A stretch of 64,000 bases of DNA from contig MU006100.1 of the NCBI GenBank assembly GCA_010093705.1, positions 403,929 through 467,928 of the forward strand, given 5' to 3'. Origin of the DNA: Patellaria atrata CBS 101060 (taxonomy: Eukaryota > Ascomycota > Dothideomycetes > Patellariales > Patellariaceae). The position numbers and the translations under genes are program-made. The notes under the pieces are model-generated. The model searched no databases, was not told where the DNA came from, and saw nothing but the letters and a program-made list of their open reading frames with translations. How positions within the stretch are numbered: position 1 is the stretch's first letter; each line of letters starts with the position of its first letter. Shown here one piece after another: positions 10,799-22,888 of the stretch.

Positions 10799-12626
10799 CT
10801 AGATCTTTGTGATGCACGTATGACTCAGATTGTTCTCTTTACATATGCATTTCGGACCCTTCTCACTGAGTTGTTTTGCGCCCAATATTTTCATCTTACT
10901 CTGAATATACTCCTCAAGCTTCTCCTTTTGGGCAATGGCGTCTTCGATCTTACTGCTTGGGATATGGTATTCAAAATTGTCCAGTACGAACTTGAATTTA
11001 AGTCACCGCAAATTCACCAGGGGTTCCAAGAAACTCTCATCACCGTTCTTTTTTCCAATGGACGAGTCCTGGCGATGCGGGTTATTGACCACAAATTCTG
11101 ATTCACGGTTCCATGGAACGCTGCCCAAGTCTTTTCGTCCATATGTATCGTAACCGAAGAGAGCTTATGGGAGTGACCGGAGAGAAGAGCGAGAAGTCGA
11201 CGCTAGTCGTCAAGTAAAATAGGCGCCACTGGAGACGCCCATGGGTCACTCCCGCTATCATTATATTCGACTCGAAAATGAAGGGTCAGAGTCTGCATCA
11301 GAGGCAGGTGATCCAGATGATCGTGAAACCACGCGAGCGCAGCTTTGTAACTACCGACGATGTTTACAGGTTGTTTGTAAACGGTTTCGAGCGCTTCGGT
11401 CCGAATTTGCCTACAAATATTGAGAATATGCATGTCCATACCCATGTTGCGACTAGTGTCATTGCTAAACGTTGCAAAGTATGTCGCTTTAGGGTTGGCC
11501 ATGCATTTGGATTTTCCTTCACAGAACGTGTGGAATGATTCCTTTCGCCTGAATCTGGTTTCGTATGCCTCGTAGCTAAATTCGTCGATTACTAGACTGC
11601 CTGTGGGTAGGGTATAAGCATAGATCTTATCACGGAGCTCGCGAGGAAGGTTAAGGATGCGGAATCGGTCGGTCCATTTGTGAAGCTGAGATGCCTTTTT
11701 TTCACCTAGACGTTGAGCAAGGTTGTCGTTAAAGTACTCTCGGAGGGGTTTCACCATTTCGCCGGGATTGTCGTAGGAATGTGGTAGGGGAATGGTCACA
11801 CGTATAGGACCGTTAGTGGTGGTGAATCTTCATATGAGATTCTCTTGATGTGAGTGTGATAGAAAATTCTTACTTGATTAGAAGCCAATAAAGTGGGCAA
11901 ATTGAAACCAATATTGCTCCAAGATGCATTTTCATTCAAAAAAAAACCTTGCATGCGTACATTACTAAGCTTGACGTTCGTCCAATGTACGCTTTTCAGG
12001 TAGCAGTCAAAAATTTCTACGTTATTCAGGGAGACATTGATTAGGGTGGCATCCTAAAGACGCAACTGTCAGCTTTGGTATTAGTAACCACGACCTTTTC
12101 CAGGTCCACATTCTTCAGGTTAGTGTTTTCCAGATTCAGTGTTAAATCGCCAAGCTTCAAAGTGCTGTTAACAGTTAGCGATCCACATAGTTCTAAGTGA
12201 GAAACGAAATAAGAACGACCTCTTATCCGGGCTAGTAATATTGACAATCAATCTCAGTGGAGAACCAGAGGGTTCAACTTGGATAACAGGGGTAAATATG
12301 CCGCGAGGGTTTTCACCAACGTATTTGCTAGCCCGGACCGCACTCTTTCTGAAAACATCTTGCAACTCTACTTCAGAAAGGATCTTAGGTGTGAGTAGAT
12401 TCGACAGTTGATCTATCAGAGCAGGGCTTGGGGCAGTACAGATGACTTCCATTGCAGCATCCGGCAAGTCGTTAGATGGATAAGAGACAAGTAACGGTGC
12501 GATCGCGTGCCGGAATCTTTCCTGTTCACCCCATTCTGCTTCAGTGTACGCCTTCAGTTCAGGAGCCTGAGGCTGATCCGTGGCCGCACCAACGATCCAG
12601 TCCTCAATCAAGAGCTCTGGACTCAT
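10799..12626 (-). pseudogene. Decayed gene A: pentapeptide-repeat + LPREL (2EXR/F-box-like) protein
   Basis: It begins at ATG 12626 with an intact 130-residue N-terminal domain (MSPELLIEDWIVG...RKSAVRASKYVGENPRGIF). After an intron (acceptor TTAACAG before CACTTTG, near 12174) comes a stretch with clear five-residue periodicity: NLENT NLKNV DLEKV, and after a second short intron SLNNV EIFDC YLKSV HWTNV KLSNV. The C-terminal part has FRILNLPRELRDKIYAYTL and ICRQIRTEALETVY, typical of fungal 2EXR/F-box-like proteins. An in-frame TAG at 11203..11205 interrupts it (DD-stop-RRLLALLSG). Coding sense continues past it to AAFHGTVNQNLWSI, then shifts frame and ends with KCICKENNLSHTC before TAG at 10799. 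Same architecture and length as B (28212..30058). Function unknown; ligand or protein binding is only inferred. Confidence 0.65.
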
Positions 12627-12700
12627 TGTGCTTGGAGAAGCAAAGAAAGAAAGATGTGAGGGTTAGAGGAGGAAGAAAGGTGTTCAGAGGTGACTGAATA

Positions 12701-12718
12701 GACGCATGTGGTTGCCCC
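12701..12718. promoter_or_regulatory. 18-mer shared upstream of genes A and B
   Basis: GACGCATGTGGTTGCCCC lies 75 bases upstream of the start of A and is found unchanged at 30293..30310 upstream of B. A weaker match continues for about 40 more bases (…GTTTGTTGA). It marks the duplicated promoter region. Whether it binds a factor is unknown. Confidence 0.5.
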
Positions 12719-12999
12719 CCGCGACGTGTGACCCTCCGTTTGTTGATGACGCAACAGCAACACCCGGACATCAACAGCACAGAAACCGATGAGAGGTGAG
12801 ACGAGAAGGAGAAAAGATCATTTATATGGATTGCACTAGATATATACCTTTGACCCTAAGTGCACGTATTCCATACCGAGACCTATGCCTACCATTCCCC
12901 CATGCTACCTATTGCTAAACCCAGATGTGTTCCTCCCAAAGTTAGACCGAGAATGAAGCAGATGAACCATCCTTATCATCTATCGGGTAGAAGGAGCGT

Positions 13000-13400
13000 C
13001 TATTGCGTCCTCATCTCTCCGTCCGCCTCAACGTGGATATGGTCATTGGACGAGAGGGTGTGGACTTTGTCCTCGGGGAATTCGGCGCTGAGTGAACGAT
13101 ACTCATTAGAAGCGATAACATAGTCTTGAGTGTATGGCCTGGGCTTACGTGAACGCCTTTATCAGCTTGTATTCACCTACAATCTCGCCGCCTTGGTCGC
13201 GAACGCTCTTCTTGGCTCTGGTAGAGGTTAGGAGATGCTGGCATGTGATGAAAGAGGAGCAGTTAGGGTGGGCATACTGTTCGAGTTGTTCGACGTCGGC
13301 GCCTTCTTTCAGGGAGACCTATGGAAAAAGATCAGCCCCTCTCTTCATGATGTCGTGACTTCGAAGGATTCCTTCAGCTGCTAACGTTGAACTTAGGCAT
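13000..13400 (-). CDS. Proteinase inhibitor I9 domain protein (Pbi2/IB2-like), four exons
   Basis: Small cytosolic inhibitor of subtilisin-type vacuolar proteases (in yeast, of proteinase B). Exons 13400..13386, 13318..13278, 13217..13149 and 13087..13000 sum to 213 nt (70 aa). The product reads MPKFNVSLKEGADVEQLEQ, AKKSVRDQGGEIVGEYKLIK, AFTAEFPEDKVHTLSSNDHI and HVEADGEMRTQ, which matches the I9 inhibitor fold and its HTLSSNDHIHVE C-terminal block. All introns have good donors and CTAAC/CTAAT-like branch sites. The frame is also open upstream: an in-phase ATG at 13535 would add 45 residues rich in S, R and L with no acidic residue, ending LSTSSVAR before MPKFNV, which resembles a mitochondrial presequence. 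Both starts are possible. Confidence 0.88.
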
Positions 13401-13862
13401 TCTAGCAACAGAACTAGTACTCAAGTGCTTCACAAAGGAGTTTCTTTGCTTCAGGGGTTGGAGTCTAATGGATAGTTGGGATGTTATGTTTGATCGAAGG
13501 ATTCTTGACAAAGATTGGGAAATGATGGACATCATGCCAGATTTATAGCTAGCGATACCCCTCCATCTCAGCTTGCCCCTCGTTCTCATCGAGACAAGGC
13601 AGCGATGACGTGCGTCGCGGGACTGGCCGATAATGCACGTCGTCAGCTGCTTTGCGTAGGCGCTGTAGGCGCTGCAATGTAACCATGGATGAAATACATC
13701 TTATCTAATCGTAGAAGTGATATCGAGCATTCCACATACGGCGCCAAGCCGCTACTTAGCTAGCGCATAAACCTTAACCTTAAACTACCAAAATTTCTCA
13801 AGCACCAAATATCCTCGCAACCTGAAGCCTCGCGGGGCGAATCAACACTACCCTTCCTCACA

Positions 13863-16800
13863 ATGGCAGACAACCAGGTCAATAGGCCTCACCGAACCTC
13901 CAAAGACAAAAAGAAGGGCGGTAAAAGTCACACAAGCGGTTTGCACCCTCCAATTCCCATTCCACTGTACCTGCTAATATTATCAACTAGCGCCGAACCC
14001 CAAAGCCTTCGCCTTCGCCGCCCCAGGGAGAGCAGCGAAACAAGCAGTGAGATCGCACGATGTCAAGGAGAAACGGCTGCATGTTCCCCTCGTCGATCGC
14101 ATACCGGAGGAGGCGCCGCCGATCGTCGTTGCTGTCGTGGGACCACCTGGAGTTGGAAAGACTACGTTGATCAAGTCACTTATCAGACGGTATACGAAAC
14201 AGACCCTCTCCGCACCTACTGGGCCCCTCACAGTCGTGACGTCGAAACGCCGGCGATTGACATTTATCGAATGTCCGTCCGATTCACTGGCTAGTATGAT
14301 CGACATCGCGAAGGTGGTGGATATAGTTCTGCTCATGATCGACGGGAACTATGGCTTCGAGATGGAAACGATGGAGTTCTTGAACGTGCTTTCGGCGAGT
14401 GGAATGCCGGGCAATGTATTTGGCATTCTTACTCATTTGGATCTATTCAAGAAGCAAGAGACCCTGAAGGCGCAGAAGAAGCGGTTAAAACATAGGTTCT
14501 GGAGTGAATTGTACCAAGGCGCAAAGCTGTTCTACTTATCTGGAGTTGCGAATGGACGATACCCGGACCGTGAAGTTCTCAATTTGTCTCGATTCCTATC
14601 TGTTATGAAGAATCCACGACCGCTGGTCTGGCGAAACTCTCATCCGTACTGCCTCGCCGATCGATTTCTAGACATCACCCCCCCTACAGCGATTGAAGAA
14701 GACCCAAAATGTGATCGGACAATAGCTCTATATGGATATCTAAGAGGTACAAATTTTCCAGCGGATGGAGCAAGAGTCCATATCCCTGGTGTTGGAGATC
14801 TAAATGTGGCAAATATAGAGGCATTACCTGATCCGTGTCCAACGCCTTATATGGATCAAGCTATCGCTAAAGCTACTGGGAAGACTACTAGACGGCGCTT
14901 GGGAGAGAAACAAAAGATTCTATTTGCACCAATGTCAGATGTAGGCGGTGTATTAGTAGATAAAGATGCCGTTTATATCGATATCAAAACCTCAACTTTT
15001 GACCGCGAAGTAGCGGGATCGGGAGAACGCGGTTTGGGTGAACAGCTTGTTGTTAATCTTCAAGGAGAGCGCAAGCTTCTAGGACACGCAGACAGTGGCA
15101 TAAAATTATTCAGTAATGGAGAATTCATCGATAAGACAGCTGATGAGGATGCCGAAAACTCTGGTAGGAATGTGCGACGTAATGCTCGCATCGTTGATAG
15201 GGAGGAAAATGACGACCTAGATGAAGATGAGGGATTCGGAAGTAGTGAAGAGGAGGGTGAAGAAGAAGACATGAATGGATTCGGCTCGGATGAAGATGAC
15301 ACTGGCGAGATCGAATCAGAGGCTGTTGCGGATAGCCGACTAGGGCGTGCGTTCCGAAAATCTACTGATAAACCTACAAATGGTGGTACTAATGAAGGGG
15401 ATCTTCATTTCGCAGATAGTGATTCGGATCTTGGTTCGATATCTTCCGTTGAGGGCCAGGAGCTAGAAGATGAGTATGACGAGGAAGATTCAGACGACGA
15501 TGGTGCTACACGATGGAAATCGAATCTTGTGGAAAATGCACAGAGATTACATGGTAAAAAGCTACCATATAGAGTTGGGGAGCTATCACGTCTGATGTAC
15601 AACGGATTACTATCAGCAGCAGAGGTTCTCGCAAAATGGCGCGGTCAAGGTGAAGACTCTGCAAGTACGGAGTTAGAGAATAATGAAGGAGAAGATGATT
15701 TTTTCAAAAGGGCGGCTGGACCTGACAGTGCCGAGGAATCTGAGGATAGACATATGCCCCGGTATAATTATGAAGAGCTAGAACAGAAATGGACGGATGA
15801 GGACAATATCGAAGAACTTCGTCAGAGATTTTCATCCGCACGTCTACTCAAAGGTGATGAGGGTGAAGGGGACGAGGAAGACGAAGATGAGTTCGACGGC
15901 GTTAGTGGCGAGGATGACGAAGGGGATGGTGCATTCGAGGATCTTGAAACCGGTGAAACCTTCGGTGGTGACAAACCAAATTGGGAGGAAAATGATGAAG
16001 CTAAAGCCATTGAAGCCGAACGGAAGAAGAACGCACGTAAAAAGGAGGAGCTCAAGCTCCGATTTGAGGAAGAGGATCGTGAAGGTTTCGCAAATGATAA
16101 AGCTAATGAACGAGCACAAAGTGGAGCAGAGGAGCCAGAATTCGGAGAAGATGACTGGTATGATGCACAGAAAGCAATGATTCAAAAGCAACTCAACATC
16201 AACCGGAATGAATTTGATAGGATGGATGAGATCTCTCGAATCAGAGTGGAAGGCCACAAAGCGGGTACTTACGCAAGGATCGTACTCGAAAATGTCCCAT
16301 ACGAATTCTCAGTTGCGTTCAACCCGCGGAACCCTATTCTGATAGGTGGCCTGACTTCCACTGAGGACCGATTTGGGTTCGTTCAAGTTCGTATCAAGCG
16401 TCATCGGTGGCATAAGAAAATCCTCAAGACTAACGATCCACTCATCTTTTCCCTCGGTTGGCGTAGATTCCAGACAATGCCTCTCTATAGCATATCTGAT
16501 TCTCGGACAAGAAATCGAATGCTTAAGTATACTCCGGAGCACATGCACTGCTTCGGAACTTTCTATGGACCGCTGATTGCCCCAAATACTGGATTCTGCT
16601 GTGTTCAATCATTCTCAAATAAAAGCCCAGGCTTTAGAATCGCGGCCACTGGCGTGGTGTTGAATGTAGATGAAAGTACTGAAATAGTTAAGAAGCTCAA
16701 GCTTACTGGGCATCCGTACAAGATTTTCAAGAATACCGCTTTCATCAAAGACATGTTCAGCACATCTTTAGAGATTGCGAAATTCGAGGGGGCAAGCATC

Positions 16801-17472
16801 CGGACAGTTTCAGGTATCCGAGGTCAGATCAAAAGAGCATTAAGTAAACCTGAGGGTAACTTCCGTGCCACGTTCGAGGATAAGGTTCTTATGAGTGATA
16901 TCGTCTTCCTACGAGCTTGGTATCCGGTGAAGCCGCATCGATTTTACAATCCGGTAACGAATCTCTTGACGTTACCCGGTTCCAACGCCGATGGTGAGGA
17001 CAAGGGCTGGGTTGGTATGCGGCTGACAGGTCAAGTCCGACATGAGGAAGGCTTGCCGACACCAAAGAATAAGAATTCGGCTTACCGGGCTATTGAGCGT
17101 CCGAACCGGCATTTCAATCCACTTCGAATCCCTAGGAAACTTGCAGCTGATCTTCCATTCAGCTCGCAGCCAGTTCAGATGAAGCCGCAAAAGAAGCAGA
17201 CTTATTTACAGAAACGCGCTGTTGTCGCTACAAAGGAAGAAAAGAAGGCTAGAAGTCTGATGCACCAGGTGATGACTCTTCGGAACGAGAAGGTTGAGAA
17301 GAGACGAGCTGCACAAGAGAAGAGAAGAGAGGGCTACAGGAAGAAAGTGGCGGAGAACGAAGAGAAACGTTCAGAACGGGAGAAGAGAGAAAAGGATGAT
17401 TACTGGCGAAGAGAAGGTAAGAAAAGGAAGACGACAGAGGGAGGAGGAGGCGGAGGTAAACGTAGAAAGTGA
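13863..17472 (+). CDS. BMS1: Ribosome biogenesis GTPase Bms1
   Basis: Nucleolar GTPase of the SSU processome needed for 18S rRNA maturation; it works with Rcl1 and U3 snoRNP. Exon 1 is 13863..13938. A 52-nt intron (branch CTGCTAAT, acceptor CTAG) leads to exon 2, 13991..17472. The sum is 3558 nt (1185 aa), close to the 1183 aa of the yeast protein. Visible features: conserved N-terminus PNPKAFAFAAPGRAAKQAVR, P-loop GPPGVGKT at residues 76-83, further G motifs in the Bms1/Tsr1 GTPase, a long acidic middle (about 380-680), the conserved C-terminal block with GGLTSTEDRFGFVQVRIKRH and FYGPLIAPNTGF, and a basic tail ending GGGGGGKRRK, a likely nuclear signal. The exon 1 join is required to recover the conserved N-terminus. 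Intact. Confidence 0.97.
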
Positions 17473-18558
17473 AGCTGCATCCGACCTCATTATATCCTTC
17501 CCCTTTAGCTAGTTACCCTTCGTCGCTTCCATTTGTATATATACCTCCACTGCATACCTTATCTTATCTTAGCGTTCAGGTTTTGCATACCGTATGGTTG
17601 TAAGGTATTCCATCCGAGATTTGATCTCTTCTGAAAATTCATTACACCTTAATCTCCATTGAAGAATGCGTTGTAAGCATTTCTACATTTCCATTCTGTT
17701 CTTCATTGTATCGTGTATCGCGGATCCCGGAAAGGATTTACCTCTTGTCTGGTTGCGGCATCTTTAGGCGTTATACTTGGGGTCATTTTGTGCATGCACA
17801 TATCCGAATGGTTTGCATAAACTCAACGGAAATCTGGGCTGCGAACGTGTTGCGCAATCACCGCGCGGACCGTCACGAGCGTTGCCCTGTGCATTCGCAA
17901 TCCCGCTGGCCTCCAAAGTCCAAACGCCCAGACGAAAGGACCCGTCACCCGTTCGGGGTCGCGCTTCGGAGGCAGCAGAATTAATTCGAGTTTAGAGCGC
18001 GTCTTCCTCTCCTCGGAATCTCTGCTGACCCTCAATTCTTCATTCTCTCCCACAAACTTCTTTATCGTTTTGGTTATACTCTTTTGTTCCGCGGCCTTGG
18101 ACGTGTTATCGCTTTCGGGTTTGGTTTCAAGCGGTGAGTTACCGGTTGACATCTGCACGTCTACCCTGCAGTTGGCTGGAAGATTTTAACGCGCGACCCG
18201 TGATCTCGTCTCGTTGTCCCTCCCGCACAAGCCCCGCTGGAGAAGACTTACCCTCACTGCTTTGTTCGAAACCTCTCTCAACCTGTACCGGAATAGCCTG
18301 TTTGAACTTCAGGACGTGTCATATCATTATTATCATCTTCAACCTCACAGGACGAAGTATCTGGACTTCTGATCATCCTCTTACACCAAGCAATTCTTGA
18401 GTTGGTGCGCGTCTTGCCCTCACAAGACCGCGTCGCCTTTCGCCAGCAAAGCCAAGTTAGCCAACCATTGTGTCATCGTTCATCGCTGTCACGCTCCATA
18501 TCTACACTGTAAGCGTTGATCTTGGATCTGCAACTGAACTCCAACGAAATATTCCCAT
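17473..18558. other. 3' flank of BMS1 and long leader of the next gene
   Basis: About 1.1 kb. It must hold the BMS1 terminator and the promoter/leader of the gene at 18559. A minus-strand frame at 17823..18158 (listed separately) is the only coding-like stretch. Confidence 0.5.
17823..18158 (-). CDS. Possible small hypothetical protein (up to 111 aa)
   Basis: The frame starts at ATG 18158 (MQMSTGNSPLETKPESDN) and runs K/E/S-rich through IKKFVGENEELRVSRDSEER to a more hydrophobic end with FVWAFGLWRPAGLRMHRA. Composition is protein-like and the opposite strand is less so, but I recognise no domain. It is divergent from the gene at 18559 and convergent with BMS1. It could equally be a chance frame within a GC-rich leader. 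Confidence 0.3.
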   Translation of the reverse strand: MQMSTGNSPLETKPESDNTSKAAEQKSITKTIKKFVGENEELRVSRDSEERKTRSKLELILLPPKRDPERVTGPFVWAFGLWRPAGLRMHRATLVTVRAVIAQHVRSPDFR

Positions 18559-20184
18559 ATGGGAACTTTACAGCATCCCGCGCAAGATCCTATGAGCCAT
18601 ACTTCCACTCTAAGCCGAGGAGCGGAGGCTCGCGCCCATAAGGCGGCACGAGCTACGTACCCCACTGCGAGGATCGGTGAGTCGCGTCTACCAACTTACA
18701 GTCCATTCAAGGCCATATCTCAACCTGAACGCGATACAGATATCGGGGAGAGCGTTTCTACCTCTGGGACAACTGTCAAAGATGCTACTCATTTTGGCGT
18801 TGACTCCAATTCACAAGAGTCATACATATCTACTTCCAGCAGCAACAGCTCTATACCCCAGCTTTTTCCTTCTTCCAGCAATATCTCTACTGTAAGCGCA
18901 CCAGATACAGAATTAGCCAGTCCATCATCTGTGAGTATGCCTTCTAGTCAATCACAGCAAGAGAAAGCGAGTCCGAAAAGCCAGAAGTTCTTTAATGAGG
19001 ACCGTGGTGGGCAGGCAAGGCCACTGACACCGAGGATCGATACTGAGATGAAGGATGGAGTTGACGTAGCCGATGTGAATCCGAGTCCGATGGTGGTGGA
19101 TACGCCGGTGTTGGCGCAGGGTTCGAAGAGGACAGCGAGTGGTGCGATCAAGTCGTCAGTGTTAAATCCGTTTCCCACGGCTCTGAGTGCTCCGCGGCAT
19201 TCCAGAATAGGAAGTACCGAAATGGGTCCTAATAGGATTGTGGAGGTATGTTACCATGTACTTTATTTCCTATTTAGGGTTTGATGCTGACGTTTTATAA
19301 AGCTATCCGCACAACTCAAAGCTCGTCTCTCGTACGCGATGATCAAGGTCCAAAATGGCTGGGAGCGCCGTTCAATCGAGGATCTCGAGGAAATGTCCTC
19401 GCGGAGGGCATCACCAGCTCTTGATAGCTCCCTCGCCTCACCGGCAGTGAGCACTTTTGACCGCGCTCGTCGACCAAGCGGACTCTCCGAAAGTTCAGAC
19501 CGTCTTCTTCGCTCACCTGGTAGTCAAGGAAGTCCTGTTCGTGCCAGATTCGCTCACTCCAATTACTCCCCTCCGAGTACTTCATCAGCACTATCGAAAC
19601 CCGTTCTTCAACCAAACTATGCTTCCTTCTGGGCGGACCAATCCAGCAGCGAACCCTCCAACCTCTCTACTTCGGTTCCAACAGGAGGACTTGCCCCAGC
19701 TCCAGAGCTTGTATCCCGTCGAAACAGACGCTCAAATACCACCAACGTCCCGCCGATGCTAGGATCCACTCCTCGTTCCAGCAAAAACTATAGTAGTCTG
19801 ACATCACCCACAACTCCCACAGCAACGACTCGGCCCGCTCGCCAAGGCATCCTGCGCATGCCTAGTCAGCAGGCGGAGAAGGATGCTGTCGATACGCTAC
19901 TCTTCATGAGTAGTCCGAACAATTCGGCTCGTATAGCGCATACGAGTTTGAATTCAGTCCAACCTAGTCCTTTAAGAACTGAGTTCCCAGCCAAAAAGGT
20001 CGTATTTGAGCAGCCGGGGACGGTCGGACGAGAATCAGTTCGTGTTAGAGCCGCTCCGCCAACGACTAGCTGGGTGTCGGTGAACGGTACACCGCCGAGC
20101 AAGGGACAAACCATATTAGTCGACGACAGCGAAAGTGACGACGATATCCCAGTCTTCGATAGGAGGAAGGCAAAACATTCTTAA
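18559..20184 (+). CDS. Putative Whi5/Nrm1-type cell-cycle transcription repressor
   Basis: Two exons, 18559..19245 and 19303..20184, joined across a 57-nt intron (GTATGT donor, branch TGCTGAC, acceptor AAAG). The sum gives 522 aa. Most of the protein is S/T/P-rich and looks disordered, with many SP/TP sites (PLTPR, SPLRT, SPSPMV-like stretches) suited to cyclin-dependent kinase control. Directly after the intron lies LSAQLKARLSYAMIKVQNGW, which resembles the short GTB motif by which Whi5/Nrm1 proteins hold G1/S transcription factors (SBF/MBF). The tail has an acidic DDSESDDDIPVFDRRK. If correct, it is nuclear and represses G1/S genes until phosphorylated. Assignment rests on this single motif, so other disordered regulators remain possible. 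The first exon alone would read into a premature stop. Confidence 0.6.
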
Positions 20185-21891
20185 AGCATAATTATAGAGG
20201 TTACCCGGAGAAAAAAGTGTAGAATGTGTTTAGATACGGCGGTTGTTGGCAACTATTGGGCTGTATATGTATCTTTGCATCAACAGGTCTTGGCGGATGA
20301 TCGGGCGATACCCCACTGCATTGATAGCTTTGACGACTTGACGGATGGCTTCTTAACGGGTTTGATACATGGTTGGGCGGATAGGGGGTGTTATGATGAG
20401 GTGGTTGAACTTGTAGTATAGGAACATTATAGCAGATGGGTGGGTAATGAAATGAGAATGGTACAATGATTCGATTATGAGGTCCTTGAATACTGTAGTG
20501 TACTGTATATTTAACGTGAAAGAATCGACGACACATGAAGGTCCCGTAATTGCACAGATGCTTTGATCCTACATAACAGCTCGTTGTTTATCATACGTTG
20601 ACCGATTTCGTACAAACTACCCCTTTCACACGCTCCAACCTCCCGTGACTCCCGTATCCCACACCCCCTAGACAACCCCAAGTCCCATACCGTACACTAC
20701 AGCAGGCAACTCAGCCGAAGTCACGTCTCACACCCTCCCAGTCACATTCGCAATCCCGAACTTTTCCTTAGCAGGTCACCTCATAAGCAACCCCAACCGG
20801 AAGCTCTTCCATCGAATCCAGGCATTTGACCGAGTAAGCGGGAAATTCGCGTGGAATAGTAGAACCGCTGGTTCTATAACTATCTTAAAAGTATCACGAA
20901 AACCAACCAATAAGGTTCTCCACAAGACGTTCCGACGGTCTCTTAAAAACTTTCCACCGCCGATAGAACTAATTCTGATCCAAGCATTGTCGAAGTCCTT
21001 CCGTACCCCGATACCTTGATACTACCGTATTCCACCTTACCTTAGAACAACCAGGTCTAAAATGAAAACAGAGTTGTTTCTTTAAGAACTATAGTATTAT
21101 AATAACTGGGCTGGATTGAACTGAGCCGGTATACTCCCTGATACCCGACACGCGATGTCCGATGGAAACCGGATGCTGTAGTTACCGTATCGGGTTTTTC
21201 TAACGGGAGATGGTGGTGCGCCACGAAAGCTTGGTCGGAGTAAGGTTCTGGGGGTGGTTATAAGTGGTTAGAGCTAGCGACAACACTAACGGCGGCCATT
21301 AGCTCGTGGAACCCCCTAACCTTACCCTATACCTTGCCGACATTGTATCTTATGTGACCGGAGACCCTCGGGGAAGGGGAAAAAAAAAGGGGGGGGAGGG
21401 GGTACCGTATTACAGTTATTACTTGCCTTCTTGCCTTACCTCCAAGATTGGGTACTAGCAGTTCAGTCCTACGTCAGTTGAATGCGCCTGCGCATACGAA
21501 AAGGGGATATCTTGGACTCGGGTGGGGGTTATATGGGTTTATAACTAGGGCGTAAGGGAGTGATATGGTATTGTAACTCCGCCCGAGACCATTCCTTCAA
21601 TCAATGAAAGGTCTGTACAATTCCACTTCCAGGTTAACTATGCACAGATTGATAACCATGTCATCCGTTGCCAATTGTGCATATAACCAAGAGTTATCTT
21701 ATTCTGATAACCAATCCCAGTTTGTACAGTACCTGTACTTCAATCCATATATTCATTTCTCACCCTTACCCAATACTCTGTTCATGTCATGACTGCTACA
21801 ATCGAGTAATCAAACCTTACTCTCAAAACGGGATCCGGGCGGCATCTGGTGACACTCATGCACCCTCGCTCTTCGCTGAACTCTCGCCATC
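20185..21891. other. Intergenic, no gene recognised
   Basis: 1.7 kb between two convergent genes. It contains a run of A and G homopolymers at about 21372-21402 and several plain AT-rich stretches. Short frames lack recognisable features. Confidence 0.5.
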
Positions 21892-22888
21892 CTATCCATC
21901 AAACACAATCTTAGCTGACATGTTGATGAATCGACCAGTATAGTTATACTCATAACTCACCGGTCCCCGGGGAATAGTACCGCCGTCCTGCTCTCCAATA
22001 TCTCCCGGCTTCTCAACCTTCTCCCAGTCCTCGTCTCCTTCTCCCTCATACTCGGTCTTCACCCTCTTCGTTTCGGGTTCCTCAGCATCCTTAGGATCGG
22101 TAGTGGGTGGATCCGGTAGTTTTTCTGATAGTTCTTCGGTGTTCGTATCGGTTGTCGGTTCAGGTTCTGGCGCTTCTTCGACAGGTGGGAAGAACCTCCT
22201 ATACCAAATCAGCTCCAGCTTGTCCCAAAATCCCTTCCTGCTCCAGCACCATGGAAACCTACGGCAGTGTCTCCAGATAAGCATCCTCATCCTTCTCCAT
22301 AAAATTACAAAACACAATCTTATCTAGCGTATCCCCCTTCCCCTCATCCAAAAACCTTCTAACCGCACCAATCGCCGCCGCCGCCGCCTCATCACTCGGA
22401 TATCCGTAAACCCCCGTACTGAGAGCCGAAAACGCAATACTCTTCATCCCATTATCGACCGCGAGCTGCAGACTCGTACGGTAGCAGCTCTGCAGTAAGC
22501 TCGTATGTCTTCCCACTCTCTTCGTGATGATATAGATAGGTCCCACAGCGTGGATGACTTTCTTGCACGGCAGTTCGTACGCCCCGGTTATCTTCGCGGA
22601 ACCAGTTTCGCACCCGTTCAACCCCTCACATTCGCGCAGTAGGTTAGGTCCGGCGCCGCGGTGGATGGCGCCGTCGACCCCGCCGCCACCGAGGAGGGAC
22701 TCGTTGGCTGCGTTGACGATGCTGTCAAGTTTCAGTTTTGTAATATCGTGTCGGATTAGGGCGATCTTGTCGTTATATGCTTTGGAAGGCGGTGGGGTTG
22801 ATACGGTAGGTGAGGGCGGGGCGAGGTGATTGAGCTTGTAGAGGAGGGTTAGGGTTGGAATTTCGGAGAGTGGTATGAGGGAGGCCAT
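21892..22888 (-). CDS. Macro-domain (ADP-ribose binding) protein
   Basis: Exon 1 (22888..22263) and exon 2 (22198..21892) are joined across a 64-nt intron (GTAGG donor, branch GCTGAT, acceptor TATAG), restoring LETLPRFFPPVEEAPEP; total 310 aa. The macro domain (about residues 35-210) shows IVNAANESLLGGGGVDGAIH, the ADP-ribose phosphate-binding loop STGVYGYPSDEAA, and VIHAVGP. Such proteins of the MacroD/YmdB group remove ADP-ribose or O-acetyl-ADP-ribose adducts. The C-terminal 100 residues are acidic, P/E/T-rich and disordered, with KRVKTEYEGEGDEDWEKVE, and are not part of the catalytic domain. Without the intron the frame stops right after LETLP. The substrate is not evident from sequence. 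Confidence 0.92.

Noticed and set aside
10820-11153. Plus-strand frames over the 3' part of gene A
   Set aside because: They are shadows of the minus-strand coding sense, which matches gene C (CxC tail) and gene B.
15060-16257. Several minus-strand frames inside BMS1
   Set aside because: Serine- or leucine/isoleucine-rich antisense shadows of the acidic BMS1 middle region.
22238-22262. 25-nt GT..AG intron in the macro-domain gene
   Set aside because: A longer intron of 64 nt from the same donor to the TATAG acceptor restores the expected LPRFFPP sequence and has a better branch site.
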